Positions 5,545-16,000 of a stretch of 18,348 nt of DNA are shown one piece after another. The stretch covers positions 1-18,348 of the forward strand of contig NZ_BAABJX010000037.1 of assembly GCF_039543525.1 (NCBI RefSeq), given 5' to 3'. The translations under genes were made by a program, and so were the position numbers. This DNA is from Algivirga pacifica (lineage in GTDB: Bacteria; Bacteroidota; Bacteroidia; Cytophagales; Flammeovirgaceae). The notes beneath the pieces are model-generated. The model had not been told where the DNA came from. It saw only the letters and a program-made list of their open reading frames with translations, and searched no databases. The stretch's first letter is position 1. Each line of letters begins with the position of its first letter.

Positions 5545-7758
5545 TTATGAACGTGTTTTTTGTACTAATGGTAATATGATTCTAAAAGCTGTGTAGGAGT
5601 CATCTCCTTGTTGAGACTCCACCTCAATACGCCCCTGATGTTGCTCAATAATCCCATAGCTAATAGAAAGCCCCAACCCTGTACCTTCCCCAACTTCTTT
5701 AGTGGTGAAAAAAGGTTCAAATATTTTTCGTTGTAAATCTTTTGGAATGCCGGGACCATTATCCCGTATTTCAATTTCTACCTGTTGTTGCTGCTCTAAG
5801 TGTCGTGTAGTGATCAGCACGCACCCTTCATTATTACTACTCGCTTGAATAGCATTGATGAGTATATTCATAAACACCTGATTGAGTTTATTGGGAAGGC
5901 ATTCTACGGGAGGAATATTACTAAAGTCCTTCTGGATACAGACATTACTTTTCTTGATCTTGTTATTAAGGATCAACAAAGTAGATTCGATCCCTTCTTC
6001 AATATTGGAAGGAGTATACACACCTTGGTCTACCCTAGCAAAAGCACTAAGCCCCATAACGATGGTCTTGGTGCGCTGCGCACCTTCCCTGATACCATCC
6101 AAGAGTGCTACTATTTCAGGCTGTATAGTTTCCAGTTCAATCTCTTCGGCAAATTGCTTGATCTGTTGCCATTGCTCAGTGTCGGGGGTGTGCTGTAGCT
6201 CTTCCATGACCTTTTCAATAAGCGATAACAAGTCTTCAATATCTTGCTGTAGAGGATCTACATTGGCACTTACAAAGTTGATTGGGTTGTTGATCTCGTG
6301 GGCAATACCGGCTGTAAGTTGACCTATAGAGGCCATTTTCTCAGAGTGTACCAGTTGGTTTTGAGTTTGTTTCAGATCTTTTAAAACCTTTTCCAGATGT
6401 TCATTAGTCATCTGAAGACTTTCGGATTGTTGTCTCAATTCTTCTTCTGAGGTTTGAATCTCATTGTAGGCTAACTGTAACTCCGTTTTGGTTTTCTCCC
6501 GTTCTTCTAGCATTTCATTGGCCATATTAGCGAGTAATTGGAACTCCTGATAATGAAGTTTTTTTGGATTGATCTTGACGTGCTCGTTGGAAGCTTGTCT
6601 GAAAAAACTGGAGAACTCTGTTAACCCCAAAGAGACCTTATGGGAAGTTTTTTGTAGTCGCCACCATAGTAAAATACTTAAGCCAATTGCTGTAATGATG
6701 ATATAAAGTAGGTCAGTATAGATACGTTGTCGAACGTTTTGTGCATTTTCGGCTAATTCCTGCTCTACCACATCCGTATATAGTCCAGCGCCAATAGTCC
6801 AGTTCCAATGAGGATAATAACGGATATATGAGATCTTATTGACAAGTTGCTCCTGCCCCGGTCGGTAAAATTTATAATAGTAAAAACGATCGGGAGTATT
6901 ATTGTTAATGTCAGAGAGGAAGTGTGTATTCCCTTCTTCATCATAGAGCACAAAGTGATTGTAATAGGCTGCGGTATCTAGCATCACCTTTCCTTGTAGT
7001 AGTAGTTGTCTGTTATCCTCTTGTGCAAAGATATAACCATCGTCCCCAAAGGAAATTGTCGCCATTTTATTCAGTACCTCTTGCTTGGTACGCTTCTCAA
7101 TGGTGGACATATTTGCCTGTACGACCAGGATAATATTTAAAGGTGCATAGGTCTTGAAATAAGCATACACACCATATGCTTCCTGTACAGTGCTCGGAGG
7201 AGCTTTGTAGAAATATAATCCTTCTCCCTCTTTTAAGGCAGTTTCATAAAGATGATGATGTTTTGGTTGCTGCTTTTCAGAAAAAGAAGCATTATTCAGT
7301 TTGGGGTTGGAGGTGTCTAGTATGATCTTTTTTTGTTGATAATCAAGAATGCTGTATTGCAATAAGGCTTCTTGATTTCCCAGGGGAGCGATGGCTTCAT
7401 AGATCATTCGAGTTTGTTGTGTGCGGCTGAACTTCTGACTATAATGCTCAAAGAGGTTTTGAGCAATCAGGGAAATGCGTAAGGTTTCTTGTTTGAGTTC
7501 TTTCTTGACAGTAGCCAAGCTGTGCAGTCGCTCCCTTTCCAGGGTGTTAAATGCATTGTTCACTTGATTCCGTATCACTAATTTTTGCCGATCAATTTTG
7601 TCATACCGTAAGGTTTCCGCTTCCTTTTGGTAAGCTTGTATTTCCTTTAAACTCCATATACCTACAATCAAAAGAATAGCCCCCAAGGCAATACTAAATG
7701 CGGAAAGGAAAATCGTACGGGTAAGGGATACGGCATTTTTAGGGTTTTTGGAAGTCAT
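5545..7758 (-). CDS. Membrane-bound sensor histidine kinase with extracytoplasmic Cache domain
   Basis: The protein has 737 residues. TM1 (about 15-37) and TM2 (about 347-367) flank a large extracytoplasmic region that looks like a double or single Cache sensor. Its landmarks are GDDGYIFAQ near 236 and YPHWNWTIGAGLYTD near 313-327, the usual closing motif of Cache domains. A cytoplasmic linker and a coiled coil (about 410-480) lead to the dimerisation/phosphoacceptor helix GIAHEINNP with H487, followed by a long insert rich in Glu, Gln and Leu. The HATPase domain has an N-box with N635 (NILINAIQ), a G1 box DNGPGIP at D666, FEPFFTTK and a G2 box GTGLGLS near 690. No receiver or output domain is attached and no response regulator lies nearby, so its partner is encoded elsewhere. 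It probably senses a small ligand in the periplasm. It diverges from rimO across 343 bp. Confidence 0.93.
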   Translation of the reverse strand: MTSKNPKNAVSLTRTIFLSAFSIALGAILLIVGIWSLKEIQAYQKEAETLRYDKIDRQKLVIRNQVNNAFNTLERERLHSLATVKKELKQETLRISLIAQNLFEHYSQKFSRTQQTRMIYEAIAPLGNQEALLQYSILDYQQKKIILDTSNPKLNNASFSEKQQPKHHHLYETALKEGEGLYFYKAPPSTVQEAYGVYAYFKTYAPLNIILVVQANMSTIEKRTKQEVLNKMATISFGDDGYIFAQEDNRQLLLQGKVMLDTAAYYNHFVLYDEEGNTHFLSDINNNTPDRFYYYKFYRPGQEQLVNKISYIRYYPHWNWTIGAGLYTDVVEQELAENAQNVRQRIYTDLLYIIITAIGLSILLWWRLQKTSHKVSLGLTEFSSFFRQASNEHVKINPKKLHYQEFQLLANMANEMLEEREKTKTELQLAYNEIQTSEEELRQQSESLQMTNEHLEKVLKDLKQTQNQLVHSEKMASIGQLTAGIAHEINNPINFVSANVDPLQQDIEDLLSLIEKVMEELQHTPDTEQWQQIKQFAEEIELETIQPEIVALLDGIREGAQRTKTIVMGLSAFARVDQGVYTPSNIEEGIESTLLILNNKIKKSNVCIQKDFSNIPPVECLPNKLNQVFMNILINAIQASSNNEGCVLITTRHLEQQQQVEIEIRDNGPGIPKDLQRKIFEPFFTTKEVGEGTGLGLSISYGIIEQHQGRIEVESQQGDDSYTAFRIILPLVQKTRS

Positions 7759-7863
7759 GGGGTAAAAGGTGGTAGTAGGTTTGCTGATCTGAATGTTTTA
7801 TCGGTAATGGTATTTCGAGTAGTAGAAGACGTATTCCAAACAAGCTCTAAACAGACTCTAGTA

Positions 7864-7898
7864 AAAAAATAAAAATTAAAAATTGATAATTAATAATT
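7864..7898. repeat. Degenerate AT-rich heptamer tract (NNNAATT)
   Basis: In 7-bp steps from 7864 the units are AAAAAAT, AAAAATT, AAAAATT, GATAATT, AATAATT, then the pattern fades. Every full unit from 7871 ends in AATT. It shares the 7-bp period of the other intergenic tracts but lies between two 5' ends rather than after a gene. Simple AT-richness could mimic part of this signal. Confidence 0.55.
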
Positions 7899-8007
7899 GA
7901 TATAGATAAACTTTAATTCACAAAGGATAAATTTCTCTCCATATATTCCCAAATAGTCCAATTTTATGAAGCGTTTGCAATATTTATAGAACTGTCATTT
8001 TTATTTA

Positions 8008-8039
8008 TTTGTTGAACCAAAGGAAATCCTGTACTTTTG
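8008..8039 (+). promoter_or_regulatory. Bacteroidota-type promoter of rimO
   Basis: A perfect -33 TTTG (8008-8011) and a perfect -7 TACTTTTG (8032-8039) are separated by 20 bp, which matches the Bacteroidota housekeeping sigma consensus. The predicted start of transcription is near 8045, leaving about 55 nt before the TTG start codon of rimO. Confidence 0.8.
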
Positions 8040-8101
8040 CAACCCGATTTTGCAGGAAGTAACAAGCAGACAGGCAATTAATCATCATAAATACGGATAC
8101 A

Positions 8102-9418
8102 TTGAAGACCAAGACGCTCAAAAAGAATAAAGTGAATATCGTTACCCTAGGATGCTCCAAGAACTTAGTGGACTCCGAGGTAATCATGACACAATTAAAA
8201 GGAAATAATATCCCAGTAACACATGAGGCAGAAGATGACTCAGCTAATATTGTACTGATCAATACTTGTGGATTTATCGATAGTGCCAAGCAGGAGTCTA
8301 TTGATACGATCATGCGTTATGTGGAGGCCAAGAAAGATGGAGTAGTAGATAAAGTATATGTTTCAGGATGCCTTTCAGAGCGTTATAAGGCGGATCTTGT
8401 TGCAGAGATCCCTGAAGTAGATGCATTTTTTGGAACAAGAGAGGTACCCAATATCCTAAAAGCATTAAAGGCAGACTATAAGCATGAATTGCTAGGAGAG
8501 CGTTTGATCACTACGGATAGCCACTATGCTTACTTGAAAATTGCAGAAGGTTGTGACCGTCCTTGTTCATTCTGTGCGATTCCATTGATGAGAGGAAAGC
8601 ACGTTTCAGTTCCGATCGAGCAATTGGTATCTCAAGCAGAAAACTTGGCCTCTCAGGGTGTCAAAGAACTATTGCTGATTGCACAGGATTCTACCTACTA
8701 TGGTTTGGACCTTTATGGAAAGAGAAACTTGGCGGAGTTGCTGGAGAAAATAGCCAATGTGGAAGGTATTGAGTGGGTACGTTTGCATTATGCATTCCCA
8801 ACAGGATTCCCTGAGGATATTTTGGAGGTAATGGCAGAGCACCCTAATATTTGTGCTTACCTGGATATTCCTTTACAGCATGGTTCTACCAATATGTTGA
8901 AATTGATGCGTAGAGGAACGACTCGTGAGAAGACAGAAGCCCTTATCGAGAAGATCAGAGCCAAGGTGCCTAATATTGCGATCCGTACCACTTTGATCGT
9001 AGGTCACCCAGGAGAAACAGAGGAGGATTTTGATGAGATGGTGGATTTCGTACAACGTATGAAGTTTGAGCGTTTGGGGGTATTCCCTTATTCTCATGAA
9101 GATAATACACATTCCGGAACGATGGACGATAATGTTCCAGAAGAAGTGAAGGAAGATAGAGCAATGGAACTCATGTCTATCCAGGAGGATATTTCCAGAG
9201 CACATAACCAAAAGAAAATCGGAACAGTACAAAAGGTATTGTTTGACCGTATTGAGAGTGGGTATTTTGTAGGACGTACCGAATTTGATTCCCCTGAAGT
9301 GGATAATGAGGTATTGGTTCCTGTTACAGAAGATACTTACGTTCGTATTGGAGACTTTGCTGAAGTAAAGATTACGGATGCTTCAGAGTTTGACCTTTAT
9401 GGTGAACTATTAAACTAG
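8102..9418 (+). CDS. rimO: Ribosomal protein S12 methylthiotransferase RimO
   Basis: RimO is a radical SAM enzyme that adds a methylthio group to the conserved aspartate of ribosomal protein S12 (Asp88/89 in E. coli numbering). The 438-residue protein has the family's full layout. The N-terminal UPF0004 domain has cluster cysteines C18 (LGCSKN), C56 (NTCGFID) and C90 (SGCLSERY). The radical SAM core has CDRPCSFC (C151, C155, C158), LDIPLQHGS at 254-262 and GHPGET at 301-306. A TRAM domain covers about 372-436. SGCLSERY and LDIPLQHGS point to RimO rather than MiaB. The start is TTG at 8102: no ATG exists in frame before the conserved KKNKVNIVTLGCSKN segment, and the frame is closed by TAA at 8060. 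A strong promoter lies about 60 bp upstream and a very stable terminator follows directly. Confidence 0.97.
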   Translation: MKTKTLKKNKVNIVTLGCSKNLVDSEVIMTQLKGNNIPVTHEAEDDSANIVLINTCGFIDSAKQESIDTIMRYVEAKKDGVVDKVYVSGCLSERYKADLVAEIPEVDAFFGTREVPNILKALKADYKHELLGERLITTDSHYAYLKIAEGCDRPCSFCAIPLMRGKHVSVPIEQLVSQAENLASQGVKELLLIAQDSTYYGLDLYGKRNLAELLEKIANVEGIEWVRLHYAFPTGFPEDILEVMAEHPNICAYLDIPLQHGSTNMLKLMRRGTTREKTEALIEKIRAKVPNIAIRTTLIVGHPGETEEDFDEMVDFVQRMKFERLGVFPYSHEDNTHSGTMDDNVPEEVKEDRAMELMSIQEDISRAHNQKKIGTVQKVLFDRIESGYFVGRTEFDSPEVDNEVLVPVTEDTYVRIGDFAEVKITDASEFDLYGELLN

Positions 9419-9422
9419 AGTC

Positions 9423-9501
9423 GTAGAGACCATATAGTGGTCTCTACCTAAATAAAAAAGCCGCTATGCAATCATGTATAGCGGCTTTTTTATTTAGGTA
9501 G
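9423..9501. terminator. Double hairpin terminator after rimO, with overlapping stems
   Basis: Two perfect hairpins overlap. The first pairs 9423-9432 with 9438-9447 (10 bp, 5-nt loop). The second pairs 9444-9467 with 9478-9501 (24 bp, 10-nt loop) and contains A6 and T6 runs around the GC-rich core AGCCGCTAT/ATAGCGGCT, so it can act on both strands. The bases CTAC (9444-9447) belong to both stems, so the fully extended forms exclude each other at their ends. Confidence 0.9.
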
Positions 9502-9527
9502 AAAAGGTACATGTGCCTATTAAACTA

Positions 9528-9558
9528 TTTCCTATCTATACCGGTTTTCTTATGTTTA
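9528..9558 (+). promoter_or_regulatory. Weak candidate promoter of the STAS-like gene
   Basis: TTTC (9528-9531) and TATGTTTA (9551-9558) are separated by 19 bp. Each matches the Bacteroidota elements (TTTG and TAnnTTTG) except for one base. A promoter is needed here because the rimO terminator lies just upstream. Confidence 0.3.
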
Positions 9559-9592
9559 CTTAACAAATATTTATTAACTCGATTACTTACCA

Positions 9593-9979
9593 ATGGAAAT
9601 TTATAAGAGCACTTATCAAACCTTGAATATTAAAGGGGATAGCTTGGTGAATGTATGGTATCCGGGAATGGATGAGGATACTTTTAAAACAGAGATGCAG
9701 GTATTTGCTGAAAAGGTCATGCGATACCGAGCAAAAAATATATTAGTGGACTTGAGTCAATCTGATTTTATTGTAACGCCGGACTTGCAGGACTGGTCTG
9801 AGAAGCTGTTGAGCGATGTATATGAAAAGGCCGGAACAGTAAAACAAGCTATTGTAGTTTCAGCAGATATTATGGCACTAGTTTCTGTCAAGCAAAGTGT
9901 AGAAGATAATGCCTCAGCAGGAATTACAGAATACTTCCCATCGATAGAGGAAGCTGAAGAATGGATTATATCGAATTAG
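9593..9979 (+). CDS. Small STAS/SpoIIAA-like domain protein
   Basis: The protein has 128 residues and no signal peptide or membrane segment, so it is probably cytoplasmic. It has the alternating strand and helix pattern of the STAS/SpoIIAA-like (CRAL-TRIO-resembling) fold. A helix around 28-43 is followed by the strand NILVDLSQSDF near 49-59, the strand QAIVVSADIMALVS near 85-98, and a final helical segment IEEAEEWI near the C-terminus. Such proteins are usually found as free-standing domains in Bacteroidota and their role is mostly unknown. I cannot identify the serine that anti-sigma antagonists use. It forms a single-gene unit bounded by the rimO terminator on the left and a bidirectional terminator on the right, with ATG at 9593 as the obvious start. 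The family assignment is by overall pattern and is moderate. Confidence 0.75.
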   Translation: MEIYKSTYQTLNIKGDSLVNVWYPGMDEDTFKTEMQVFAEKVMRYRAKNILVDLSQSDFIVTPDLQDWSEKLLSDVYEKAGTVKQAIVVSADIMALVSVKQSVEDNASAGITEYFPSIEEAEEWIISN

Positions 9980-10040
9980 ATATTTGGTTTTAATGCTGGA
10001 TTAATACTGAGTGAAACAAGGATTATTTGGTTAAAAGTAA

Positions 10041-10073
10041 AAAAAAAGGTCTCCCAATGGGAGACCCTTTTTT
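10041..10073. terminator. Bidirectional terminator between STAS-like gene and giant protease gene
   Basis: GGTCTCCC (10048-10055) pairs perfectly with GGGAGACC (10059-10066) around an AAT loop. The stem is preceded by A7 and followed by CT6. It lies between two converging genes, 62 bp after one stop and 22 bp after the other, and can serve both. Confidence 0.92.
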
Positions 10074-10095
10074 GCATCTATAGTTTATTCAATTA

Positions 10096-13000
10096 TTATT
10101 CTTTAATCAATTTACCTGAACCTACAGCCTGTCCATCTACCGTTAGCATGTAGAAGTACATTCCTCTATTTAGGTCAGTAGCCTTGAAGTTCACTTCATG
10201 TGTACCCGCAGCTTGTGTACCGTTTACTACTGTAGCCATCTTAACACCTGTAAGCGTGAAGATATCCAATGTTACCTGACCAGTATTTGGTAGGTTGTAC
10301 TGGAAGGTAGTGCTACCTGCTACCGGGTTAGGGTAGTTCATCAGTTTCGTTGTTGCTTTGAAAGCATCATTGATTCCTGAAACAAGGATAACATTTATTT
10401 CTACTACAGTTGAAGTAATACCACCGTTACCGTCATTTGCTGTGATGGTTACATTAGTGTTACCTACTGCGAATGGAATTACCAATACTTCGTCACCTGA
10501 CTCCACCACTTGTGCAATGGTATTGTCTTCAACTTCGTAAGTGAATTCCAACTCATCTCCGTCAGCATCGTTAGCTAGATCAGCAATCATAAGCGTTGTC
10601 GTGATGATTGAGTTCACCTCGATGGAAGCAGGAACCGTAAATGCCGGAGCTCTGTTTACATCCTCGATGATGATTGTAGCAGCCGTTGTGTTTTCGATAC
10701 CGTGCTCATCTGTTGCAGTAAAGCTTACGTTGTACGTTCCTGCCATTGTGTAGTCAGATACGAAAGATACGTTGAATCCTCCGTCTACTGCTACTACTTC
10801 ATCTGCCGTAAGGTCTCCCGAAGCTGTCAGCGTGATCATATCACCTTCTGCATCTGCTACCATCACTGGTACCCAAAGTGTATCTGCTTCATAACCGAAC
10901 GCTGTATCAGCAGCGGCAGTAAATGCTGGAGCCTGGTTCACATGCATGTGCATATTGATCATCTCACCTTCACTTACCGGGTCGTTACTTTCAATGTTCA
11001 ATACTGCGTAGTGGTCTACTAAGAAAGCATTGTTAGCGTCAAATGTTGCAGTAATCGTTGTGCTGTCACCAGCGGCAACCGATCCATTGTAAGCATCCAA
11101 TGTTAACCAGCTATCAGGACCTGCAGTCTCTTCCAATGCGGCAACCATATAGTGTGCATAAGCAAAGTCAGCAATGCTTGTCACATCCCACCATTGTCCA
11201 TCAGAAGGGAAGAAGAATGTATTCGCTGTGATTTCATCCTCATAAGTGAATCCTTGAGGAAGCGCTGCACCGAATGAGTAAGAAAGCACGATATAGAAAC
11301 GCTCACCTGCCAGGAATTGCTGAGGAGCAGCCAATTCGAAGTATTCGAATCCACCATTCGCATCCTCCTTACTAGTTACTGTCGTGAAAGTTTCTTCGTG
11401 AAGTACTTTTGCAGTGTTGATATCCTCACCTACTGCAATCGTTACTTTGATATCACCATTCTCCAAACCAGTTGGTCTGTACCATGTTCTCACGTGTGAT
11501 AGCTTAAACCCTCCTTCTGGAGCCGTAAACGCTGTACCACTGATAAACGGTGTTCCTGCACCAAATCCAAGAGCATTATCAGAAATAGTATCTGTATTAT
11601 ACTCAATAATCTCATTGTAATTTGCACTGTCAGCCACAGTAGCCATTGGTGCCATGATTGAAGTCGCTCTCATGTCAGCAGCAGTCATTGCATTCTGAGG
11701 AGCTTCCAACGATTGGTTCATTGCCATTGCAGCAGCACGCTCACGCAAGTAGTCTACACCAACTGTAAAGTCAAGTGTTGAGTTTCCGTTGGCATTGCTT
11801 ACCACAAATGTTTGTGTCTGCACCTCTGAAGCTGTCTCTGCTTCAACTGAAAGCTCAGTAGCAGTAATCTCAATTACTGGAGGCAATACTACTTCGTAAG
11901 AGAATGGAACACTAACACTGTAGTCACCAGAGTTGATGACGATATTGTTGCTATAGGTAGCTGCTGTTCCTGTACCCGGTGTAACAATAGCTTTCATTGT
12001 ACGTGTCTCTCCTGGAGCGATGTTTCCACCGATATACGTCGTGTTGAAACCGTTGAAGCTACCTTCAAGGTTACCGTTTTCACGGAACTCATCGATTACT
12101 TTAGATCCCCAGAAATCAAACAGAACAAAACGTAGTCCCATTGACAACTCAACATCAGCATCAGGAGTCTCCAAGCTGAAGTCATTGATGTACATCATGG
12201 AGTTGCTTGTGTTAGTGATGTCAAACTCTACCTCGAAAGAAGTTAGGCTACCGTTTTTCTCATAAGCGATCAACTCACCCATATCTACGCTCTCAGGTGC
12301 TGCGATCATCGACTTCTCACCTGTGATAGAAGTAGCTACAGGAATTTCGATTTCCTCTGTGCCCGGTACGTTCGTTACCAATTTCGCAGTTCCTGTGTAG
12401 TCACCTACCCATGCTGCAGCTCCATCGAATACTACGTTGAAGTCTTTGCTAGAGCTAGCGGCAACCGTATATTTCTTTGCAGGAGCAAAAGAAATTGCCA
12501 TGTGGTTTACGATTCCTTCCTGATTCAGAGAAGAAATCGTTTTACCTCTTGTCTGTGTATCATCCTCAATACCTACCAACGACAAGCCGATCAGACGACG
12601 AGAGTTCGGGAAAGACTTGTACTGGATCTTGAAGCTACCGTTACGGTAAAGAATTACCTGATAGGTCATTCCGTCTCCTAGCTGTGTTAGGATTTCTTCC
12701 CATTGGAATACCGCCATTTCCTCGTTAGCCCAGTAGTAGATACCAGAGTTTTTACGAAGATCTTTGTTGACCCATGATTTTGCCCAAAGTGGAGCAATCA
12801 TAGCAGCAATAGGATCATTACTTGGTAGTGTTGTTCCAAACTGTCCGCCAAATAAACCAAGACGTTGGTTAGGCAAGAAGGTCATCACACCAGAATTAGC
12901 GATATAAACCTTGTCATAGGTTTTTCCATAGTATTCAAAGCTAAATGGAAGTGCTATTTCTCCCCAAGGGTTTCTGAATCCATCCACACCTAGGATTTCT

Positions 13001-16000
13001 TCGCCCATTGCCATCGCATCAATCCATTCGAATACTGGTGCTTCTGTATCTACAATAGTACCTGCAGTTAGGTTAGCCATATTGTCTTTGACCATATAGT
13101 CGTAGTCTATTGGCGTATCACCTGCTGCGTCTACTACGGTAGCCCAAGAGGTACCATAAGTCATTACTTCCATTTCACCCAGTCCTGTATTTTCTACAGT
13201 CAAGGTATTTACTACTGAGTCTCCGTAAGCTAAGGTCGCCTGGATAGTGTCCGTTGCTACTGCGATCGCAGGAGCATTCACGATAGATGCATTCAACGCT
13301 ACTGAAAGCGTATCTGTACCTGCGATCACCAATAGGGTGTCTACCAAATCAGCCACTGTTGCTGAGCTAGCAGAAATCACAGGGTAAATTGATCTACCTG
13401 CTTCAATGCTTACCGGAGCAGCAATGTCAATCGCAAACAAGCCTTGTGTAAAGCTAATCTCATCGATGGTTGCCGGAGCACTTCCTGTACTCTTGATTTC
13501 CAATGTTTCCTCTACTGTATTCCCAACGAAGTAAGTACCCATATCAATGGCTGTAGAACTCACGGCCAAATCAGGTGTTCCTCCTGTAAGGTTGGCTACC
13601 AATACAAATTCACCTACTCTTTGTGTAGGATCATTGCTGATCACCTGAAGCTTCTGGTATTTCGTACCTGCAGCAAGTCCTGCTGTCTCAATATCAAAAG
13701 TAACTGTTGTGCTTGCTCCTACTGGAATGATGCTATCTGTAACAGATAGGTTGCTGATCATCTCAGCACCTGGTGTTCTGATAACAATAGATGAAGAATC
13801 TGCATTGATGACTTCTGTAAAGTTATATACTTCATCTCTCCAAGAACCTGAGTATGCTGCAAAGTCATTTTTTCTGTACTTCCAGCCGTCTCCTCTAAGT
13901 GCAATCAGGTTAGGGTGATTACTATTTACCTGCTTATAGTTCATGTGCACATCACCGCTTTCCATTAGGATAATCTGGAATGTAACAGGGGTATTATAGT
14001 TTACACTTACGTTCTCATATTGAACGATAAGCATACCTTCTTGACGTTTCCAGTAGATGTTACCTCCATTTGCAACGTTGATTTGTCTCTCAAACATTGC
14101 TGAGATAAATCCATTCGGTGCATCTGTTGTATTCAGGTAAGGAGTGTTGTTTGGCATTTTTGACTCCGAACGCGTGTTCAATACCCCATAATCTGTTACG
14201 AATACAGATGAAACTTTACCGTCGTATAGAGGGAAATCAAATCCTAGATCCACCTCGTACTGGAAGTTATCTGGATTGCCCGCAAAGAATTCTGTAATAT
14301 CTTCACCTGTTGTACTGATATCCACCCAATCAAATGCAGTAGTATCATACGTATAACCAAATGTATGGTGAAGGTTTACACCTACTACTTCTTTCTCTGA
14401 GAACTTAGGGAAGGCAAAGCTCAACGGATAATCACCTGTATTTTCAATCGTGAATGAGCCTGTTCCAGCTGATTCTACCGCAAGATCTACTGTTAAAGTA
14501 TCAGGAGTCAAGGTAATCTCTGATGGAGATGTACCCGTAGCAGAAACATTGAAGTTGTAAGTTGCTCCACTGTTGTCAGTCAGGGTAATGACTGCATTCT
14601 CATTCTGTGCCATATCTGGCGTAAAGCTTACCACGATTTGTCCTTGCGTCTTGGCAGCTACTGAAGCAGGCTGCGACTCAATCACAAACTTAGCATTGGA
14701 AGAAGTTGCAGATGCGATATCGAACTTACCCATTCCGTAGTTTGCAAAGATTAATGCCGCTTCTTTGGTTGTTCCAACTTGTGCAGCACCAACATTGTAA
14801 ACATCCTCGAACGCTAATTGATGAGGGTGGTTACTTACGTTTACAGTTACCGGAACTTCAATGTTTCTTTCATCAAAGTCATTCGATGAAATAAAGAAGT
14901 TTGAAGTATAGGTACCGTTTGCCAAGTAGTTAGGGTATAGGGTCACCGATGCATCAAAAGTGCTGTTTCCGTCTACTGTACCATTTTTCTTGGACATGTA
15001 TAAGTAGTCACCAAGGAAAGCTTCTTTACTTACTAGCTCTGTTGGCCAGCTTGCACCGACTACACCAAATTCTCTTTGAATCAATGAAGCTAATACTTCC
15101 CAAGAGTCACCGCCATCAAAACTGATATAACTATAGTTTGATTTTGATACACTATCAATATCTCTCCATACCAATGGATCTAAACGTGTCACGCCAGCAG
15201 CAATGTGTGTCAATACCCATACTGGTCCACCATTACCTGTTAGTTTCAGCTGCTTATCCAGACGTACGTCGTAAGTATATCCATATGAGCTTGTTCTACC
15301 TACAATTTCTTGCGTGTGAAGTGTTTTTGCAGTGTTCATATCCCAACCTTGCTTGATCTCGATCACTGCAGGAGCATCTGTTGAAGCAAGCATAAAGCTT
15401 GTCTTAATATGCGTAAGGTTGAATACTTGCCCGTAAGCAATCTCAAACATTGTTGCTGTTGTATGCGTCACTGTTTCATCACCATACCCTAGCGTATAAG
15501 CTCTGTCCGTATTTTCAAAGTGTCTCAGCGTTTGCTCCTCAAATTGTGGCAAATCATCTCCCACGGTCATAGGGGTTGCTTCAGCAAACGGAACGCCTAG
15601 TTTAGCATCACTCGCCTTGATAGGGTTGTTTGAAGCTGGAATCGTTACGTTTGCTAACGTAGCTGAGTAGTGGGCCCATGTTGCAGACCATTCCAATAGT
15701 CCTTCATCCTGGTTTTGGATTGTCCATGAAGTAGGGAAAGAAGTTCCCGATAGCGTGTTCATGTCAATATCAAATACTACAGGATCTACCGCAATGTCAG
15801 GACCAGCGTTTGTAGCTTCAGTAACTACATTAGAAAGTGTACTAGCGTTCCCCCAACGGTCGATTGCCTGAATTGCAACATAGTATGTAGTACTTGGTGC
15901 CAGATCAGCAATTTTATGCGTAATAGAAGTTCCCGCTGCTTCTACTCCTGCAACCTCTAGCATCATTGCCTCTGTAAGGTTGCTCTCAGTAATAGACTCT

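Larger units (their letters stand above)
7759..8101. other. Divergent intergenic region between histidine kinase and rimO
   Basis: This holds an AATT-type heptamer tract (7864-7898) and the rimO promoter (8008-8039). The 90 bp next to the kinase start have no recognisable promoter on the minus strand. Apart from these I see no gene or structured RNA. Confidence 0.6.

Noticed and set aside
5882..6322. Plus-strand ORFs opposite the histidine kinase
   Set aside because: They are antisense shadows of a gene with complete kinase motifs.
11414..11620. Plus-strand ORFs opposite the giant protease
   Set aside because: Many short frames open opposite this gene because of its composition; none has a motif or a start context.
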